From: Shimwellia pseudoproteus
GTDB taxonomy: Bacteria > Pseudomonadota > Gammaproteobacteria > Enterobacterales > Enterobacteriaceae
Length of the DNA stretch: 64,000 bases
Assembly (NCBI RefSeq): GCF_016415625.1
Contig: NZ_WBXP01000001.1
Location: 1-64,000, forward strand
Direction of reading: 5' to 3'
Of this stretch, positions 60,230 to 64,000 are shown one piece after another; the first letter of the stretch is position 1, and each line of letters opens with the position of its first letter. The translations under genes were made by a program, and so were the position numbers. A model generated the notes under the pieces. It did not search any database and was not told where the DNA came from. It saw nothing but the letters and a program-made list of their open reading frames with translations.

Positions 60230-62668
60230 TCAGGAAGAATACTTTCTGGTACGCCTGGTAGGCTGCGCCGTTGCGGGCGAATCCGGCCAGACATGTTTTG
60301 GATAACGCCCTTTCATCTCTTTTTGCACCTCACGATAGGCCCCCTGCCAGAAGGCAGAAAGATCCCGGGTGATTTGCAACGGTCGCTGGGCCGGCGACAA
60401 GAGTTCCAGCGTTAAGGGTACCCGCCCCTGGGCAATCACCGGGGTTTGCGCTTCACCAAACATTTCCTGCATCCGCACCGCCAGAACCGGAGGATTATCC
60501 TCATGATAGCGGATAACTATCCGACTGCCGGTGGGCACAGTGTAATGAGTTGGTAGCTCACTATCCAGTTGCTGTCGCTGCTGCCAGCTCAGCAAGCCAT
60601 TCAGGGCCTGCTCCAGATCCACCTTTTTCAGGGAAATCAGAGAGGTCACCCCTTTCATAAATGGCCCCAGCCAGCGCTCCAGCCCCTCAAGTAGCGCCTG
60701 ACAGCTCACGTCCGGCCAGTCCTGCTCCGGTAACCAGCGGGCCGCCCACTGCAACCGTAAACGTAACTGAACAGCCTGCGGGGTCCAGTTGAGCAGCCCC
60801 AGGCCATTATCGCGAATACCGTTAAGGATCGCCTGTTCAAGGACATCGTCTGCCGGTTTGGCCAGCGGTTGCTCCCGCAGCACCAGGCGGCCAATCTGCC
60901 AGCGACGGAACGCTTTCAGGGTCCCCCGGGTGTCATCCCATTCGACACTGTCCTGCTGTTCCAGCAGCGCAGGGCAATCGGCCACCAGGCTATCGACATC
61001 CACCGGGTAGCCTTGCAGGATGCGGGCATCCGGGCTTTGGCTGCCCTGGAGCAGCAGCGGTGCCAGTAGCCACTCATAGCGGGTCAGCGCATCATCGCTG
61101 TTCAGCATCGCCCCCATTCCGTTAGCCAGTTGGTAGCGCCCTTCCTGGCCCCGGCGCCGGGCCAGACGATCGGCAAAGCCGTACATCAGCAACAGGCCGA
61201 CCGCGTCCATATCGACCGCGGCGGCTCCCTGGCGGTGGCCAAGGCGGCTCAGCAACTGACGGGCACGCTGTTGCCAGTTGGGCAGGCTACGGTGCAGTGC
61301 GGTACGTAAATCTCCATCGCCCCCCCGGGGCGGTTCCTCAAGGATTGCCGCCAGCAGGGCAGCGGTTCCCCGCTGCGGTTCGCTGGCCCGGGACAGCATC
61401 GCCCCGAGGCGCGGATCATTGCCTAATTGCGCCATCTGGCGGCCGGTGGCGGTCAGTGCGCCTCGGGCATCCAGGGCCTGTAAGCGCTGTAATAAGGCCC
61501 GGGCCGCCGCCAGATTGATCGCCGGGGGCGTATCCAGCCAGCACAGTTGCGCCACATCCTGGCATCCCCACTGGCAGAGTTCCAGCACCAGGCCAGACAA
61601 ATCACTGTTGAGTATCTCAGGCTCACTCTGGGCCGCCGCGCGCTCTGCCTGTTCAGCCCCTAACAGATGCAGACAAATCCCCGGTTCCAGACGGCCAGCG
61701 CGACCGGCGCGCTGGGTCATGGAGGCCTGGCTCACTCGCTGGGTCACCAGCCGGGTTAAGCCGGTGCGCGGATCAAAGCGGGCCACCCTTTCCAGGGCGG
61801 CATCCACCACCAGGCGGATACCTTCGATAGTCAGGCTGGTTTCGGCAATATTGGTTGCCAGCACCACTTTGCGGCTGCCGGCCGGAGCGGGCAGGATAGC
61901 CTTACGCTGTTCGCTAAGCGGCAGCGCGCCATACAGCGGGCAGAGCATGACATCCCGGGGCGTATTGCCTTCCAGCAGGGTCATCACCCGCTGGATCTCC
62001 CCCACTCCCGGTAAAAAGAGCAGCAGCGAACCGGATTCACTGGCCAGTAACCCCCGCACCGCCTGGGCTACCCCCTCCTCCAGACGCTGGTGCGCAGACA
62101 ACGCGTGGTAACGGCGCTGTACCGGAAAGCTGCGCCCCCGGGAGGCAATCAGCGGCGCCGCCGGCAGGCAGCGCTGGAGCCGCTCATTATCCAGGGTGGC
62201 GGACATAATCAGTAAGCGTAAATCGTCACGCAGCCCGTGCTGGACATCCAGCAGCAGGGCGAGGGCTAAATCCGCCTGCAGGCTGCGCTCATGGAATTCA
62301 TCAAGGATAACCAGCCCGACACCGCTCAGCTCCGGGTCGTGCTGGATAATCCGGGTGAGGATGCCTTCGGTCACCACTTCCAGACGCGTACCGGGGCCGG
62401 TACAGTTATCGGCCCGCATCCGGTAGCCCACGGTTTCGCCGGGTTGCTCGCCCAGTTGCTCCGCCAGACGCTGGGCCACATTGCGGGCGGCCAGGCGGCG
62501 AGGCTCCAGCAGCAAAATACGCCCGGCGATCTGCGGGTCTTTTAACAGCGCCAGCGGCAGCCAGGTCGATTTCCCCGCCCCGGTGGGGGCGCTCAGCAAA
62601 ACCTGCGGGTGGTGGTGTAGTGCGTCTAGTAGCTCGGGCAGTACCGCCGCAACCGGAAGAGAGGACAC
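60230..62668 (-). CDS. hrpB: ATP-dependent RNA helicase-like protein HrpB
   Basis: DEAH-box helicase of uncertain role; in some bacteria it is linked to mRNA processing. The 812 residues have motif I GAGKST (29-36 region), motif II as DEFHERSL, SATLD as motif III, and QRAGRAGR as motif VI, then an HA2 domain and a C-terminal HrpB-specific domain. It is divergent from thpR. Confidence 0.95.
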   Translation of the reverse strand: MSSLPVAAVLPELLDALHHHPQVLLSAPTGAGKSTWLPLALLKDPQIAGRILLLEPRRLAARNVAQRLAEQLGEQPGETVGYRMRADNCTGPGTRLEVVTEGILTRIIQHDPELSGVGLVILDEFHERSLQADLALALLLDVQHGLRDDLRLLIMSATLDNERLQRCLPAAPLIASRGRSFPVQRRYHALSAHQRLEEGVAQAVRGLLASESGSLLLFLPGVGEIQRVMTLLEGNTPRDVMLCPLYGALPLSEQRKAILPAPAGSRKVVLATNIAETSLTIEGIRLVVDAALERVARFDPRTGLTRLVTQRVSQASMTQRAGRAGRLEPGICLHLLGAEQAERAAAQSEPEILNSDLSGLVLELCQWGCQDVAQLCWLDTPPAINLAAARALLQRLQALDARGALTATGRQMAQLGNDPRLGAMLSRASEPQRGTAALLAAILEEPPRGGDGDLRTALHRSLPNWQQRARQLLSRLGHRQGAAAVDMDAVGLLLMYGFADRLARRRGQEGRYQLANGMGAMLNSDDALTRYEWLLAPLLLQGSQSPDARILQGYPVDVDSLVADCPALLEQQDSVEWDDTRGTLKAFRRWQIGRLVLREQPLAKPADDVLEQAILNGIRDNGLGLLNWTPQAVQLRLRLQWAARWLPEQDWPDVSCQALLEGLERWLGPFMKGVTSLISLKKVDLEQALNGLLSWQQRQQLDSELPTHYTVPTGSRIVIRYHEDNPPVLAVRMQEMFGEAQTPVIAQGRVPLTLELLSPAQRPLQITRDLSAFWQGAYREVQKEMKGRYPKHVWPDSPATAQPTRRTRKYSS

Positions 62669-62740
62669 AGCATTCTCCAGGGGTTAACATCATCGGGGGT
62701 GCATTGTAGCATCCTGCCATTTTATTACCGAGAGAGAACC

Positions 62741-63268
62741 ATGCCCGAGTCACAGCGTCTTTTTTTCGCCTTGTCCCTGCCCGCCGGGATCCAGCGCCAG
62801 CTGGTCAGCTGGCGGGCTCAGGCCTTTGCGGAACACACCGGGCGCCCCGTCGCCGGGGCAAACCTGCATATGACGCTGGCCTTCCTTGGTGATGTCAGCC
62901 CGGCGAAACAACAGGTGTTCATGGATCTTGCCGGGCGTATTCGCCAGCCGCGTTTTACGCTACGGCTGGACGACGCAGGCCACTGGCCCCGTCCGGGGGT
63001 GGTCTGGCTGGGTACCCGCCAGCCGCCCCGGGGGTTACTGCAACTGGCGGACCTGCTCAGGGCCCAGGCGGCCCGTAACGGTTGCCATCAAAGCCCCATG
63101 CCCTTTCACCCGCACATTACCCTCTACCGCCAGGCGACCCAGCCTGTCGCTCTCCCGCCGCCGGGATTTTGCTGGACCGCAGAAGCCTGTGAGTTCACCC
63201 TGTTCGCCAGCGAATTTTCCCGCGGCCGCACCCGTTATCAGGCATTACACCGTTGGCCATTACTGTAA
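62741..63268 (+). CDS. thpR: RNA 2',3'-cyclic phosphodiesterase (2H family)
   Basis: Member of the LigT/2H phosphoesterase family that opens 2',3'-cyclic ends and can join tRNA halves through 2'-5' bonds. The 175 residues have two HxTx-type motifs: HMTL at 43-46 and HITL at 125-128. I start at ATG 62741 ([14 protein letters not shown]), after GAGAGAA; the open frame back to 62699 crosses the hrpB promoter region. It is 10 bp upstream of sfsA and likely cotranscribed. Confidence 0.94.
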   Translation: MPESQRLFFALSLPAGIQRQLVSWRAQAFAEHTGRPVAGANLHMTLAFLGDVSPAKQQVFMDLAGRIRQPRFTLRLDDAGHWPRPGVVWLGTRQPPRGLLQLADLLRAQAARNGCHQSPMPFHPHITLYRQATQPVALPPPGFCWTAEACEFTLFASEFSRGRTRYQALHRWPLL

Positions 63269-63278
63269 GGATATCCTC

Positions 63279-63983
63279 ATGGAGTTTGAACCCGCCCTGC
63301 AACAGGCTACCTTGATCAAACGCTATAAGCGTTTTCTGGCCGATGTGATTGATGAGCAAGGTAATACCTTCACGTTACACTGCCCAAATACCGGTGCCAT
63401 GACGGGCTGCGCCACCCCCGGGGATCGGGTGTGGTACTCCACCTCTGCCAGCAAAACCCGCAAATATCCGCACACCTGGGAGCTGACAGAGACCGCCGCC
63501 GGGGATCTGATTTGTGTCAATACACTACGGGCTAATACCCTGGCCCGGGAAGCCATCGCGGCAGGAAATATTGCCGAATTAGCCGGTTACACCACGCTGC
63601 GCCAGGAGGTCAAATACGGGACAGAGCGGAGCCGTATCGATATCATGCTGCAGGCAGTTGATCGGGTTAACTGCTATATTGAAGTGAAATCCGTCACATT
63701 GCTGGAACATCAGCAGGGTTATTTTCCCGATGCGGTCACCGAGCGGGGCCAAAAGCATTTGCGGGAGTTAATCAATGTGGTGGCAGGCGGCGAGCGGGCG
63801 GTACTGCTATTTGCGGTATTGCACTCCGGTATCAATCAGGTATCCCCGGCACGCCATATTGACACCCGTTATAGCCAGTTAATCAGTGAAGCACTGAATA
63901 AAGGGGTGGAAATTTTCGCCTGGAAGGCGGAACTTTCCCCACAGGGGATGAGTCTGAAAATGCCGCTGCCGTTTTCCGTATAA
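63279..63983 (+). CDS. sfsA: Sugar fermentation stimulation protein A
   Basis: Conserved protein first linked to maltose metabolism, resembling restriction-type nucleases; exact function is not settled. The 234 residues match the E. coli length and show [28 protein letters not shown] and the nuclease-like YIEVKSVTL segment. The start is ATG 63279, after TAAGG; a longer frame starting at 62886 overlaps thpR and is rejected. The gene ends 17 nt from the right edge; dksA usually follows in enterobacteria. Confidence 0.95.
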   Translation: MEFEPALQQATLIKRYKRFLADVIDEQGNTFTLHCPNTGAMTGCATPGDRVWYSTSASKTRKYPHTWELTETAAGDLICVNTLRANTLAREAIAAGNIAELAGYTTLRQEVKYGTERSRIDIMLQAVDRVNCYIEVKSVTLLEHQQGYFPDAVTERGQKHLRELINVVAGGERAVLLFAVLHSGINQVSPARHIDTRYSQLISEALNKGVEIFAWKAELSPQGMSLKMPLPFSV

Positions 63984-64000
63984 CGACAGCGCTGGCTCTT

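Noticed and set aside
62886-63278. N-terminal extension of sfsA overlapping thpR
   Set aside because: The extension is an out-of-frame reading of thpR; the SfsA protein starts at 63279 with normal family length.

Overview
The window is a stretch of enterobacterial (Enterobacterales, Enterobacteriaceae-type) chromosome. Nearly every protein reads as a close relative of its Escherichia coli counterpart, and the gene order follows the E. coli segment from rrnH through proS, accA, bamA, tsf, map, degP, hemL and fhu to sfsA, written here so that E. coli minus-strand genes are mostly plus and the reverse. The organism is not E. coli itself: two departures from that order (below) and many amino-acid differences show this. 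The sequence does not let me name the genus.

Layout. 1-560: 5' end of a 16S rRNA gene on the minus strand with leader, boxA and tandem P2/P1 promoters. 561-8700: gmhB, the methionine importer metNIQ behind MetJ boxes, rcsF-trmO, proS, nlpE, arfB and yaeQ. 8900-10730: yaeP-rof and tilS. 10780-17796: a lysine-decarboxylase acid-resistance module cadC-cadB-cadA followed by the peptide transporter dtpC. 17887-27499 and on to 34455: the envelope and replication cluster yaeR, accA, dnaE, rnhB, lpxB, lpxA, fabZ, lpxD, skp, bamA, rseP, cdsA, uppS, dxr. 34585-37964: translation factors frr, pyrH, tsf, rpsB, with the S2 leader RNA. 38287-43282: map, glnD, dapD, yaeH. 43317-47906: cdaR, degP (sigma-E promoter), dgt. 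47999-50127: mtnN-btuF-yadS. 50206-52062: erpA and clcA. 52255-57261: hemL and fhuB-fhuD-fhuC. 57541-63983: mrcB, hrpB, thpR, sfsA.

Two structural differences from the reference order stand out. First, the constitutive lysine decarboxylase gene ldcC, which in E. coli lies between accA and yaeR, is absent; instead the inducible cadCBA operon plus dtpC, which in E. coli lies elsewhere, sits between yaeR and tilS. Second, fhuA, the outer-membrane ferrichrome receptor gene normally between mrcB and fhuC, is missing, while a Fur-box-like promoter resembling the fhuA control region remains and now lies directly upstream of fhuC. The rest is housekeeping. I found no prophage, insertion sequence, CRISPR array, defence island or convincing unknown system. 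The remaining points of interest are intergenic hairpins, an extra cysteine in CadC, a changed internal start in mrcB, and low-complexity tails.
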